Shown here: positions 33,502 through 42,333 of the stretch, piece after piece | Layout: the number at the start of each line of letters is the position of its first letter | Numbering within the stretch: position 1 is the first letter of the stretch | DNA from: Pseudomonas mucoides | GTDB lineage: Bacteria > Pseudomonadota > Gammaproteobacteria > Pseudomonadales > Pseudomonadaceae | Assembly: GCF_015461845.1 (NCBI RefSeq) | Contig: NZ_JACOPW010000003.1 | Span: 744,001-808,000 of the forward strand | DNA length: 64,000 nt | Direction: 5' to 3' | Program-made: the position numbers and the translations under genes | Notes under the pieces: model-generated | Database searches by the model: none | What the model saw: only the letters and a program-made list of their open reading frames with translations | What the model was told of the DNA's origin: nothing

Positions 33502-34151
33502 CTGAATCAAAGCAGCGCTGGTTGATTTTTATTGTTTTCATTCTTCTGGTGTCGGGAAGCCTGGTGTATGCCCGTTTGAGCACCAAAACCTTATCCGTCC
33601 ATATCGGAAAGCCCTACGAACAGGTCATTAAAGACTCAACTTTCCCTGTCGAAGAAAAAACGGCTATCTATCCAGGTGACCCTAATAACGCGAAAGATCC
33701 TCGTAGACCTGGTTCCACGTGGATCAGCAGCCCGACTGTCATTGAGTTTGATGATCCAGCTTATGGATTCAAACTTCCTCCGACGGTGTTTGGTGCCGTT
33801 ACTTATGGAGGGCAGAAAGTATCGACTGTAACCACATCACCCATGTTGGAAACGATGCCATTCACGGCCGCTGTGGATCGATTGGTGGATGTACAAAACA
33901 CCCTCAAGTCCGGAGGGTGGATGCTTGAGCCTTTGGAAAATAACGACTGGTTCAGTGTCGACTCTGCTGCAGAGCGTGAGCGATTGCAGGTGAAGCTCTT
34001 CGATCAGCCAGTGGGCATCGATTTGTATGTACCGGGAAAATACAGTCTGCTGCTATTGATCAAGTGTTATGGAAGCTGTGGTACGCGTGATTCGGTGGCG
34101 GCTAAATATCTGATCGATATTAGTGTGGGCCGGGATCGAAGCGGGACATGA
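33498..34151 (+). CDS. Membrane-anchored protein, candidate immunity protein (copy 1, intact)
   Basis: A 217-residue protein, GTG start overlapping the stop of the DUF2515 gene (GTGA). One N-terminal membrane anchor (WLIFIVFILLVSGSLVYA, about 8-25) is followed by a domain likely to lie in the periplasm. Recurrent features are HIGKPYEQV, STFPV, TAIYP, TTSPMLETMPF and a C-terminal CYGSC cysteine pair. It is homologous over nearly its whole length to the next, broken gene. The base composition is AT-richer than the housekeeping genes. The family is unknown to me; immunity is inferred from position and duplication. Confidence 0.65.
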   Translation: MTESKQRWLIFIVFILLVSGSLVYARLSTKTLSVHIGKPYEQVIKDSTFPVEEKTAIYPGDPNNAKDPRRPGSTWISSPTVIEFDDPAYGFKLPPTVFGAVTYGGQKVSTVTTSPMLETMPFTAAVDRLVDVQNTLKSGGWMLEPLENNDWFSVDSAAERERLQVKLFDQPVGIDLYVPGKYSLLLLIKCYGSCGTRDSVAAKYLIDISVGRDRSGT

Positions 34152-34788
34152 GCAATCGCTGTAAGAGGCGCGTTACATGCTGGAGGGTGTAGCGTTTTTT
34201 CATGTTGTTTTTTTTGCCTGACGTCTTTTCACTACCCAATGGATTTTTGGTTATTCACATCGGTAAGCTATACGAAAGCGTCGTGAGGGGTTCGACGTTT
34301 CCTGTATTGCGTAAAACTGCCATTTATCCCAGTGAGCCACCTCACCCGAGCTCAACCTGGATTAGCACCCCAGTCATTATCACCTTTGATGACAAGCAGC
34401 ATGGATTCACGTTGCCAGCTACCAGGTTTGGCGCGATTGGGTGGTCCGATTTCAAAGCGATTACCCTGACTACGTCGCCGATGCTTGAAACCTTGCCATT
34501 TGAGCAAGCGGTATTACTCCTTGATGAATTACAACAAAAGTTCAAGCAAGTCGGATGGACTCCAGAACCTGTTGAAGTTAACGATTGGCTAAAAATAGAA
34601 ACAAAAGAGGAAAAAATCGACTTCAGGCCAAACTCTTCGATCAACTGGACGGTGTAATCCTGTTGATCCCGCACAAGTACAGCTTGATCCTTCATATCAA
34701 ATGCTATGCCCGCTGCGATAAGCGAAACACCGAAACAGCCAAGTATCTGATCGACGTAGGACTGGGTGAGGATCATTTCAGTGACTGA
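34148..34788 (+). pseudogene. Second copy of the immunity-type gene, broken twice
   Basis: Homologous to the preceding gene (about 40-45 % identical by eye: HIGKLYESV, STFPV, TAIYP, TTSPMLETLPF, KLFDQ, AKYLIDV). The probable original ATG at 34148 overlaps the previous stop as ATGA. Reading on gives an in-frame TAG at codon 15 (34190-34192), and a later ATG at 34202 resumes the frame. A second break lies in the run of six A at 34611-34616: the frame must shift by -1 there to restore the conserved C-terminus (RLQAKLFDQ... to the TGA at 34786-34788). Both lesions are small and recent-looking. Confidence 0.8.
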
Positions 34789-34837
34789 GCCCCCCTGAGC
34801 GGAGGTCAGCCCACATTGGGATGAATGCAATACCGCC

Positions 34838-34861
34838 ATCGCGAGCAGGCTCGCCCCCACA
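34838..34861. repeat. Solitary REP unit
   Basis: Single ATCGCGAGCAGGCTCGCCCCCACA unit without an inverted partner, just after the PAAR module. Confidence 0.88.
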
Positions 34862-34878
34862 AGGGTGACACTATTTTC

Positions 34879-34896
34879 ATGACAGTTTTGTTTCAT
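34879..34896 (-). promoter_or_regulatory. Weak Pho-box candidate before the Na/Pi transporter
   Basis: On the minus strand an AAAA spacer and a perfect CTGTCAT half-site are present; the other half (ATGAAAC) matches poorly. The site lies about 130 bp before the transporter start. PhoB control would fit the gene but the match is half a box only. Confidence 0.2.
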
Positions 34897-35024
34897 TCAC
34901 GTCTTTAGCTGTGCAATGCTGGCGCCCAGACCGTTAGCCAACTACAGCTTAAGTACAGAACGTAGAAGAACGCGCGGTACCGTCAATTTGCCCCTCTGGG
35001 GCGCGACCATCACAGGGGGCCTTT

Positions 35025-36683
35025 ATGCTCACCCTGCTCAATTTGTTATCGGCTGTGGCCTTGTTGATCTGGGGCACGCACATCGTCCGAACCGGCATCC
35101 TGCGGGTTTACGGCACCAACCTGCGCCATGTGATCGGCCAGAACATGTCCAAGCGCTGGCTGGCGTTTATCGCCGGGATCGTGGTGACGGCGATGGTGCA
35201 GAGCAGTAACGCCACCGCCATGCTTGTCACTTCGTTTGTCGGGCAAGGCCTGATGGCGTTGACCCCTGCGCTGGTGACCATGCTGGGGGCCGACGTCGGT
35301 ACAGCACTGATGGCGCGGGTGCTGACCCTGGACCTTTCCTGGCTGTCGCCGCTGCTGATTTTTGTCGGGGTGATTTTCTTCCTGTCGCGCAAACAGACCC
35401 GGCTCGGGCAGATGGGCCGCGTGGCCATAGGCCTTGGATTGATCATTCTGGCGCTGCAATTGATCGTCGAAGCGGCTGCGCCGATCACCCACGCCAAAGG
35501 GGTGAAGGTGATCTTTGCCTCGTTGACCGGCGACATTCTGGTCGACGCCCTCGTCGGCGCATTGTTCGCGATGATCTCCTACTCGAGCCTGGCCGCGGTG
35601 CTGCTGACGGCGACGCTGGCCGGGGCCAAGGTCATCAGTTTGCCGGTGGCCATCGGTCTGGTGATCGGCGCCAATATCGGCAGCGGTGTTCTCGCGTTTC
35701 TCAGCACCAGCATGCAGAACTCCGCCGGGCGCCAAGTGGCCTTGGGCAGCTTGTTGTACAAACTGATTGGCCTGGTGTTGATCATTCCGGTGCTTAACCC
35801 ATTGGTGCACTGGCTCGATGGCCTGGACTTCAGTCCTCAGGAAACGGTCATCGGCTTCCACCTGCTCTACAACACCGTCCGCTGCTTGATTCTGACGCCG
35901 ACTGTCGCAGGGATGGCCAGGCTATGCACCTGGCTGTTGCCAGAGCGGCCGGTCGTCAACGGAATGGCCAAACCCCGGCACCTCGACCCGACCGCGCTGG
36001 ACACGCCGAGCCTGGCGCTGGCCAATGCGGCGCGGGAAACCCTGCGCATGGGCGATCTGATCGACAACATGCTCGAAGCGATGCTCGATGTGCTGCGCGG
36101 CAAGCAAACCGCCGTGACCCAGGAAATGCGCCGCCTGACCGATGATGTCGAAGCGCTCTACAGCGCAATCAAACTCTACCTGGCGCAAATGCCCCGTGAA
36201 GACCTCAGCGACCAGGACAGCCGGCGCTGGGCTGAAATCATTGAATTGGCGATCAACCTGAAACTCGCCAGCGACCTGATCGAACGTATGTTGCGCAAGG
36301 TTCAGCAGCAGAAAACCTCGCAGCGCCGGTCTTTTTCCGAGGTGGGGCTGGAGGAATTGGCCGGGCTGCACAGCCAGCTAATCTCCAATCTGCGACTGGG
36401 GTTGTCCGTATTCCTGAGCTCTGACAAGGAAAGTGCCCGTCAGTTGTTGCGCGAAAAACGTCGTTTTCGCGCACAGGAAAGGCGTCTGGCCCATGCCCAT
36501 GTCAGCCGCTTGCAACGTAAGATTGTGCAAAGTATCGAGACCAGTTCGCTGCACCTGGAGCTGATTGCCGACATGAAACGTTTGAATTCGCTGTTTTGCA
36601 GCAGCGCGTATGTGGTGCTGGAAACGTCCGACACGGGGGCATTGTCGGTCGACGATTTCGCGGACATCACGCATTCGCCTTGA
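35025..36683 (+). CDS. Na+/Pi cotransporter-family protein (NptA/YjbB type) with PhoU-like tail
   Basis: A 552-residue protein: eight or more membrane segments in the first 310 residues, then a cytoplasmic helical PhoU-like domain (about 335-540). The family has two inverted repeats with QSS motifs; here the first is QSSNATA near 59-65 and the second reads SYSSLAAVLL near 185, so the second Gln is replaced. In E. coli the related YjbB exports phosphate; direction here is unknown. It is preceded by a GC-rich leader and a weak Pho-box candidate. Confidence 0.88.
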   Translation: MLTLLNLLSAVALLIWGTHIVRTGILRVYGTNLRHVIGQNMSKRWLAFIAGIVVTAMVQSSNATAMLVTSFVGQGLMALTPALVTMLGADVGTALMARVLTLDLSWLSPLLIFVGVIFFLSRKQTRLGQMGRVAIGLGLIILALQLIVEAAAPITHAKGVKVIFASLTGDILVDALVGALFAMISYSSLAAVLLTATLAGAKVISLPVAIGLVIGANIGSGVLAFLSTSMQNSAGRQVALGSLLYKLIGLVLIIPVLNPLVHWLDGLDFSPQETVIGFHLLYNTVRCLILTPTVAGMARLCTWLLPERPVVNGMAKPRHLDPTALDTPSLALANAARETLRMGDLIDNMLEAMLDVLRGKQTAVTQEMRRLTDDVEALYSAIKLYLAQMPREDLSDQDSRRWAEIIELAINLKLASDLIERMLRKVQQQKTSQRRSFSEVGLEELAGLHSQLISNLRLGLSVFLSSDKESARQLLREKRRFRAQERRLAHAHVSRLQRKIVQSIETSSLHLELIADMKRLNSLFCSSAYVVLETSDTGALSVDDFADITHSP

Positions 36684-36731
36684 ACGTCTGGCAGTGTGAT
36701 CAGTCAGTTACATGGGTTCCGGCTTAAAAGC

Positions 36732-36799
36732 ATCGCGAGCAGGCTCGCTCCCACACTGGAGCTTCGGTGAAACTGTGGGAGCGAGCCTGCTCGCGATGG
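36732..36799. repeat. REP inverted pair
   Basis: Units 36732-36756 and 36774-36799 of the GAGCCTGCTCGCGAT type with only a 17-bp centre, between the phosphate transporter homologue and the M16 peptidase gene on the same strand. The REP overlaps a spurious upstream extension of the peptidase frame. Confidence 0.92.
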
Positions 36800-36847
36800 C
36801 TGCCGGAAAGCGACACGGATCTCCAATCAGCCGTATGGAAACCTGTT

Positions 36848-38236
36848 ATGCGTTGTCTGTTGTTCGCCTGTTTGTTGCTGGGTTCACTTCCTTCGTTTGC
36901 CCTGGATCGTTTTCAGGTCGAGGGCTATACGCTGCCCAATGGCCTGCAATTGCTGCTCAAACCGGGCGCTGACCGCGGGCATGTGGCGATTCGCCTGGTG
37001 GTCGGCGTAGGCCTGGATGATTTCAATTGCGCCGACAAAGAACTGCCCCATCTGCTCGAACACTTGTTGTTCAGCGGTATCGACGCCACCGGCGAAGGGG
37101 GGCTGGAGGAGCGCATGCAGGCGCTGGGGGGTGAGTGGAACGCTTACACCAGCAACGCCGACACCACGTTCGTCATCGAAGCCCCGGCGAAAAACCAGCG
37201 CAAGGTCCTCGACCTGTTGCTGGCGCTGCTGACCCAGACCCGCATCGACGACAACGCCATCAACGCCGCCAAGCAAGTGGTCGAGCGCGAAGACGGCGGT
37301 CATTACACTCACCTGCAACGTTGGCTGGATCGCCAGGACCTTGGCCATACAGCCAGTAATCAATTGGCGGTGGAACTGGGCCTCAAATGCCCACAGCGCG
37401 CTGAAGTCGATCACCTGACCCGTGAACAACTGGAGAAGGTGCGCAAGCTCTGGTACGCGCCTAACAACATGACGCTGATCATGGTCGGCGACCTCGACCG
37501 GTTGCTGCCGGCCTATCTGGAACGGGCCTGGGGGGAGCTGGTGGCAGTCGACCCGAGCGAGCACTTGCCCCTGCCGGAAATTCGTTCCAGTGCCGCCCAT
37601 GAACGCACGCTGAGCAGTGGTTTCGTCGGCGATGGTGCCAAGTTGCACTGGCTGGTGCCGGAGCCGGTGCTTGAGGATGAGCACGACGAGACGTTCGACC
37701 TGCTCAAGGACTATCTGGACTGGGCGCTGTATCGCCAGATGCGTCTGGTCCATAGCTTGTCCTACGGGCCTTCGGCGGAACGCGAGTTGTTCGGCGGTGT
37801 GGGCTTTATGAGCCTGAACGCCGACCTTGAGCGCGATGATGTGCCTCAGGCTGAACGGGTCCTTGAGGCGTTGAAGGCGCAGTTGCTCAAGGAAGGTCTC
37901 GACGCCGACACCTTCAACCGTCTCAAGCAGGCGGCCATCGCCCGTCAGGCCTGGGCCGTGCAAGGCAATAGCGCGCTGGCGGATTATTACTGGAGTGCCC
38001 TTGGCGACTATGAGGACGGGCGCTTCGCTGATCCGGCGAGGGAACTGCAAGGGGTGACGCTGGAGGAAGCGAACAAGGCGTTGCGTGAGTTGCTGCTGCA
38101 GCCCGGGTATTTGCGGATCGAGAAGCCGCTGATGGGTGATGACCAGTTGATGTGGGTAATTGCCGGGGTGTTGGGGCTGCTGGTGTTCGGCTTATTGGGC
38201 TGGCGCTTGTACAGAAGGACACCGCCCACCGTGTAG
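36848..38236 (+). CDS. M16-family zinc metallopeptidase homologue with C-terminal membrane anchor
   Basis: A 462-residue insulinase/pitrilysin-type protein. The start at ATG 36848 gives the signal peptide MRCLLFACLLLGSLPSFA. The inverted zinc motif HLLEH (about 72-76) is intact, and a downstream glutamate candidate lies in VVEREDGGHYTH near 149. A C-terminal helix (MWVIAGVLGLLVFGLLGWRLY, near 435-455) should anchor it, with the catalytic domain in the periplasm. At 462 residues it is half the size of pitrilysin and resembles processing-peptidase subunits; a paired partner is not adjacent. Confidence 0.88.
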   Translation: MRCLLFACLLLGSLPSFALDRFQVEGYTLPNGLQLLLKPGADRGHVAIRLVVGVGLDDFNCADKELPHLLEHLLFSGIDATGEGGLEERMQALGGEWNAYTSNADTTFVIEAPAKNQRKVLDLLLALLTQTRIDDNAINAAKQVVEREDGGHYTHLQRWLDRQDLGHTASNQLAVELGLKCPQRAEVDHLTREQLEKVRKLWYAPNNMTLIMVGDLDRLLPAYLERAWGELVAVDPSEHLPLPEIRSSAAHERTLSSGFVGDGAKLHWLVPEPVLEDEHDETFDLLKDYLDWALYRQMRLVHSLSYGPSAERELFGGVGFMSLNADLERDDVPQAERVLEALKAQLLKEGLDADTFNRLKQAAIARQAWAVQGNSALADYYWSALGDYEDGRFADPARELQGVTLEEANKALRELLLQPGYLRIEKPLMGDDQLMWVIAGVLGLLVFGLLGWRLYRRTPPTV

Positions 38237-38360
38237 CCGCTGCCGAAGGCTGCGTTCGGCAGCTGCTACAAGGGCTCCGGGTCGACCGCGGGCCTCGCCA
38301 CGTCGCCCGCCGGCGGGTAACCTGTCGAGGATATTTCCTACGACGAATGTGAACCGCCGA

Positions 38361-39389
38361 ATGCCGATCCTGACCCAATACGTCCAGCGCATCCTGGAAT
38401 TGATGAAGCGCTATCCTGGGGTCATCGCGCTCGGTGGTTTCATCTCCGGTGTCGGCAGCTTCATCCTGGTGGATCGCCAACAAGGCCTGGCGACCTGGAT
38501 CACCATCATCATGGTGCTCAGTTGGGTCTGGCTGATGCTGGAAAACAGCCTCACCCAGCTGTTCACCAAAATCTTCAAACGCGAGATTCCCCAGCCGCTG
38601 CTGCGTTACGCCACGCAGATGATCCACCAGGAAAGCCTGTTCTTCGTCCTGCCGTTCTTTTTCATCACCACCACCTGGAACAGCGGCCAATTATTCTTCA
38701 CCGGGCTGTTGAGCATCGCCGCGCTGATTTCCATCATCGACCCGCTCTACTACAAATGGCTGGCGCCCCGGCGCTGGGCGTTCCTGGCGCTGCATACCCT
38801 GACGCTGTTCGCGGCGTTGCTGACCGCCCTGCCCGTCATCATGCACCTCACCACGTCCCAGAGTTTCAAACTGGCGCTGGGGATCGCCGTGCTGCTGTCG
38901 TTCCCGAGCCTGGCGTCGATCTTCCCGATCCGCACCGTGCGCAACGCTTTGGCGATCCTCAGTATCACCCTGGGCATCGGCGCCCTCGGTTGGGTGCTGC
39001 GTTCGTGGGTGCCGCCGGCGACCCTGTGGATGACCGACGTGGCAATCAGCACGCAAATGCAGGACCGCACCCCCGGCGAAAGCCTGGATGAAGTGACTGC
39101 CGAGCAGATTCGTGGTGGCGGGCTGTATGCCTACACCGCGATCAACGCCCCGCGCGGTCTGGATGAGCGCATCTATCACGTGTGGCAGTTCAACGGTAAA
39201 GAGGTCGACCGCATCCCGCTGGATATCCATGGTGGACGCAAGGAAGGCTACCGCGCCTGGACCCACAAACAGAACTTCCCGGGTAACCCGGCGGGCAAAT
39301 GGCAGGTCCGGGTGTTGACCGAAGATGGCCAGGTTATCGGCGTGCTGCGCTTCATCGTCACGGACAGCACACCGACCAAAGAAAAGTAG
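38361..39389 (+). CDS. Membrane protein with C-terminal DUF2914 (DUF5924-type)
   Basis: A 342-residue protein with about six to seven membrane segments in the first 215 residues and a periplasm-facing C-terminal DUF2914-like domain (about 225-340: TPGESLDEVTAEQIRGGGLYAYTAI, HVWQFNGKEVDRIPLDI, KWQVRVLTEDGQVIG). I start it at ATG 38361 (MPILTQYVQRILEL). GTG 38349 would add four residues, and neither has a clear ribosome-binding site. Function is unknown. The family is widespread in pseudomonads. Confidence 0.75.
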   Translation: MPILTQYVQRILELMKRYPGVIALGGFISGVGSFILVDRQQGLATWITIIMVLSWVWLMLENSLTQLFTKIFKREIPQPLLRYATQMIHQESLFFVLPFFFITTTWNSGQLFFTGLLSIAALISIIDPLYYKWLAPRRWAFLALHTLTLFAALLTALPVIMHLTTSQSFKLALGIAVLLSFPSLASIFPIRTVRNALAILSITLGIGALGWVLRSWVPPATLWMTDVAISTQMQDRTPGESLDEVTAEQIRGGGLYAYTAINAPRGLDERIYHVWQFNGKEVDRIPLDIHGGRKEGYRAWTHKQNFPGNPAGKWQVRVLTEDGQVIGVLRFIVTDSTPTKEK

Positions 39390-39444
39390 CTCGGTTCATG
39401 CTATTACGTAGCTCTGTGTAATTAACCGAACAAGCACGGAGCTT

Positions 39445-40593
39445 ATGACCAGCAGCACAATGGCCGGTAATGCCCAATTGGACGACTCTCACTCCCCTGC
39501 TCAACTGCGGGTTACGGGTGACTGGACGCTTGCCCATTACGCCGATCTCAAGACCTTGTGCGAAAAGCTTCGCGGCCAGTACGACGACAACACCCACATC
39601 GATCTCAACAGTCTCGGTGCCCTCGACACCGCCGGTGCCTCGCTTCTGGTCGAGCTGCTGGGGACCGAGCGCCTCGGCCGGTCCGCCGAACACCCCGATT
39701 GCACCCTGTCCACCGCCGATCGCGCCCTGCTGCAGACCATCTACCGCTCAATGACCGATTTCTGTGTGCCCATCAAGGAACCGGAAATCAGCGTCAGTAT
39801 TCAATTGCTGACCCGCATTGGCCGTGCCGTGGACGCGGTCTGGCAGGACACCCTGCAACTGTTGGGTTTCGTCGGACTGATTATCGAAACCATCGCCCGC
39901 AGCCTGTTTCAGCCCAAGCGTTGGCGCATCACGCCCATGGTCGCGCACATCGAACAAACCGGTCTCGACGCCGCGCCCATCGTCGCCCTGCTGACCTTTT
40001 TGGTGGGCGCAGTGGTGGCGTTTCTCGGGGCGACGGTGTTAGCCCGTTTCGGCGCCACGGTGTTCACCGTGGACCTGGTGGCCTTTTCCTTCCTGCGCGA
40101 ATTCGCGGTGCTGTTGACGGCGATTCTGATGGCCGGGCGCACCGCCAGTGCGTTCACCGCGCAGATCGGCTCGATGAAGGCCAACGAAGAAATCGACGCC
40201 ATCCGCACCCTGGGCCTCGACCCGATGGAGTTGCTGGTAGTGCCGCGTGTCTTGGCATTGCTGGTCGCCTTACCGATGCTGACCTTTCTGGCGATGCTCT
40301 CGGGGATCATTGGCGGCGGCGTGGTCTGTGCGGTGTCGCTGGATATTTCGCCAGCGATGTTCCTCTCGCTGCTGCAATCGGACATCGGTGTTCAGCATTT
40401 TCTGGTGGGGATCGTCAAAGCACCTATTTTCGCGTTTTTGATCGCCTCGATTGGCTGTCTTGAAGGGTTCAAAGTCAGCGGCAGCGCCGAGTCGGTCGGA
40501 GCGCACACTACGTCCAGCGTGGTCCAGTCGATTTTTGTGGTGATCGTGCTCGACGCGGTGGCCGCTCTGTTTTTCATGGAGATGGGCTGGTGA
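39445..40593 (+). CDS. MlaE-type ABC permease with N-terminal STAS domain
   Basis: Inner-membrane permease of an MCE/Mla-type phospholipid transporter. The 382-residue protein has an N-terminal STAS-like domain (about 17-105: LRVTGDWTLAHYADLK, IDLNSLGALDTAGASLL) fused to an MlaE domain with four to six membrane segments (about 130-382; TAQIGSMKANEEIDAIRTLGLDP is the family coupling region). In E. coli the STAS protein MlaB is separate, so here it is fused. Its stop overlaps the ATPase GTG start (GTGA). Four genes follow in one operon without an MlaC-like carrier. Confidence 0.9.
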   Translation: MTSSTMAGNAQLDDSHSPAQLRVTGDWTLAHYADLKTLCEKLRGQYDDNTHIDLNSLGALDTAGASLLVELLGTERLGRSAEHPDCTLSTADRALLQTIYRSMTDFCVPIKEPEISVSIQLLTRIGRAVDAVWQDTLQLLGFVGLIIETIARSLFQPKRWRITPMVAHIEQTGLDAAPIVALLTFLVGAVVAFLGATVLARFGATVFTVDLVAFSFLREFAVLLTAILMAGRTASAFTAQIGSMKANEEIDAIRTLGLDPMELLVVPRVLALLVALPMLTFLAMLSGIIGGGVVCAVSLDISPAMFLSLLQSDIGVQHFLVGIVKAPIFAFLIASIGCLEGFKVSGSAESVGAHTTSSVVQSIFVVIVLDAVAALFFMEMGW

Positions 40594-41393
40594 GTCGTTT
40601 ACCCCGAGCGCCTTCCGAGGCGGTGATCGAAGTCCGCGGGCTATGCAATCGCTTTGGCAGTCAAAGCGTGCACGAAAACCTCGACCTCGATTTGTACAAA
40701 GGTGAAATTCTCGCCGTGGTCGGCGGTTCCGGCAGCGGCAAATCGGTGCTGCTTCGCAGCATTGTCGGCCTGCGTCGGCCTAACGATGGGGACGTGAAGG
40801 TGTTCGGTAAAAACCTGGCGACCTTGTCCGAGCTGGAGCGCTCGAAGGTTGAACGGCGTTTTGGTGTGCTGTTCCAGCAAGGTGCCCTGTTCTCTTCGCT
40901 GACCGTGACCGAAAACGTTGCCCTGCCCTTGATCGAACACGCCGGCCTGAGCCGTGAAGACGCCGAGCACCTGGCGGCGGTCAAACTGGCGCTGGCCGGG
41001 CTGCCGCTGTCGGCTGCCGACAAGTACCCCGCTTCGCTGTCCGGCGGCATGATCAAGCGGGCGGCGCTGGCCCGTGCGCTGGCGCTGGACCCGGACATCC
41101 TGTTTCTCGACGAACCCACGGCCGGCCTCGACCCGATTGGCGCGGCGGCATTCGATCAATTGATCCTGACCCTGCGCGATGCGCTGGGCCTGAGTGTGTT
41201 TCTGGTAACCCACGACCTCGACACGCTCTACACCATCACCGACCGGGTGGCGGTGCTGGCGCAGAAGAAAGTGCTGGTGGCGGACGCCATCGACAAGGTC
41301 TCGGAAACCGATGACGCGTGGATTCACGAATACTTCCATGGCCCTCGCGGCCGCGCGGCGTTGACGGCCGCTCAACAGTTGAACGAGGTCTGA
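40590..41393 (+). CDS. MlaF-type ABC transporter ATP-binding protein
   Basis: ATPase of the MCE transporter. The 267-residue protein has Walker A GGSGSGKSVL near 44-53, Q-loop FQQGALFSSL near 96, the signature LSGGMIKRAALARA near 149 (GMxKR is typical for MlaF), Walker B ILFLDEPTAGLD near 170 and the H-loop histidine in VTHDLD near 208. It starts with GTG overlapping the permease stop. The mlaD-type gene begins one base after its TGA. Confidence 0.95.
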   Translation: MSRLPRAPSEAVIEVRGLCNRFGSQSVHENLDLDLYKGEILAVVGGSGSGKSVLLRSIVGLRRPNDGDVKVFGKNLATLSELERSKVERRFGVLFQQGALFSSLTVTENVALPLIEHAGLSREDAEHLAAVKLALAGLPLSAADKYPASLSGGMIKRAALARALALDPDILFLDEPTAGLDPIGAAAFDQLILTLRDALGLSVFLVTHDLDTLYTITDRVAVLAQKKVLVADAIDKVSETDDAWIHEYFHGPRGRAALTAAQQLNEV

Positions 41394-41394
41394 C

Positions 41395-42333
41395 ATGGAA
41401 ACCCGAGCCCATCATGTATTGATCGGCCTGTTCACCGTAATTGTGGTGGCAGGCGCCCTGCTCTTCGGCTTGTGGCTGGCCAAGTCCAGTGTCGACACCG
41501 AGTTCAAGGATTACGAAGTGGTCTTCAATGAGGCGGTCAGCGGCCTGTCCAAAGGCAGTTCGGTGCAGTACAGCGGGATCAAGGTCGGCGACGTGGTGAC
41601 ATTGCGCCTGGACCCGAAAGACCCGCGCCGGGTGTTGGCGCGGATTCGTCTGGGCGGTGACACCCCGGTCAAGGAAGACACCCAGGCCAAACTGGCACTG
41701 ACCGGCGTCACCGGGACTTCGATCATCCAGCTCAGCGGCGGCACTCCGCAGAGCCCGGCGCTCAAGGGCAAGGACGGCAACCTGCCGACCATCGTCGCCT
41801 CGCCCTCGCCCATCGCGCGCCTGCTCAATGACAGCAACGACCTGATGTCCGGGGTGAACACGCTGATGCAGAATGCCAACCTGTTGTTCTCCACGGAAAA
41901 CGTCGAGCGCATCAGCAACACGTTGGAGCACCTGGAGCAAACCACCGGGGCGATTGCCGATCAGCGCGGCGATATCCGTCAGGCGATGCAGCAACTGGCG
42001 TCGGTGGGCAAGCAGGCCAACAACATGCTGGAACAGACCACGGCGTTGATGCGCAATGCCAACGGCCTGCTCAATGACCATGGCAAGGACGCGTTGGGCA
42101 GCGCCGAGCAGGCAATGAAATCGCTGCAGCAGAGCACCGCGACGATCAACAAGTTGCTCGCCACCAATCAGGATTCGCTCAACAGCGGCATGCAGGGCCT
42201 CAATGGCCTGGCCCCGGCGGTGCGCGAGCTGCGTGAAACCCTGACCTCGTTGCGCGCCATCTCTCAACGCCTCGAGGAAAACCCCAGCGGTTACCTGCTG
42301 GGCAGTGACAAGAGCAAGGAATTCACGCCATGA
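41395..42333 (+). CDS. MlaD/MCE-domain periplasmic protein
   Basis: MCE-domain subunit that forms a hexameric ring and lipid channel. The 312-residue protein has one N-terminal anchor (VLIGLFTVIVVAGALLFGLWLA, about 8-29), an MCE domain (about 40-118, YEVVFNEAVSGLSKGSSVQYSGIKVGDV), and a long helical C-terminal region (about 150-310) rich in Asn/Gln heptad-like stretches. This is longer than E. coli MlaD and closer to the PqiB-like or plant-type layout. The stop overlaps the lipoprotein start (ATGA). Confidence 0.93.
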   Translation: METRAHHVLIGLFTVIVVAGALLFGLWLAKSSVDTEFKDYEVVFNEAVSGLSKGSSVQYSGIKVGDVVTLRLDPKDPRRVLARIRLGGDTPVKEDTQAKLALTGVTGTSIIQLSGGTPQSPALKGKDGNLPTIVASPSPIARLLNDSNDLMSGVNTLMQNANLLFSTENVERISNTLEHLEQTTGAIADQRGDIRQAMQQLASVGKQANNMLEQTTALMRNANGLLNDHGKDALGSAEQAMKSLQQSTATINKLLATNQDSLNSGMQGLNGLAPAVRELRETLTSLRAISQRLEENPSGYLLGSDKSKEFTP

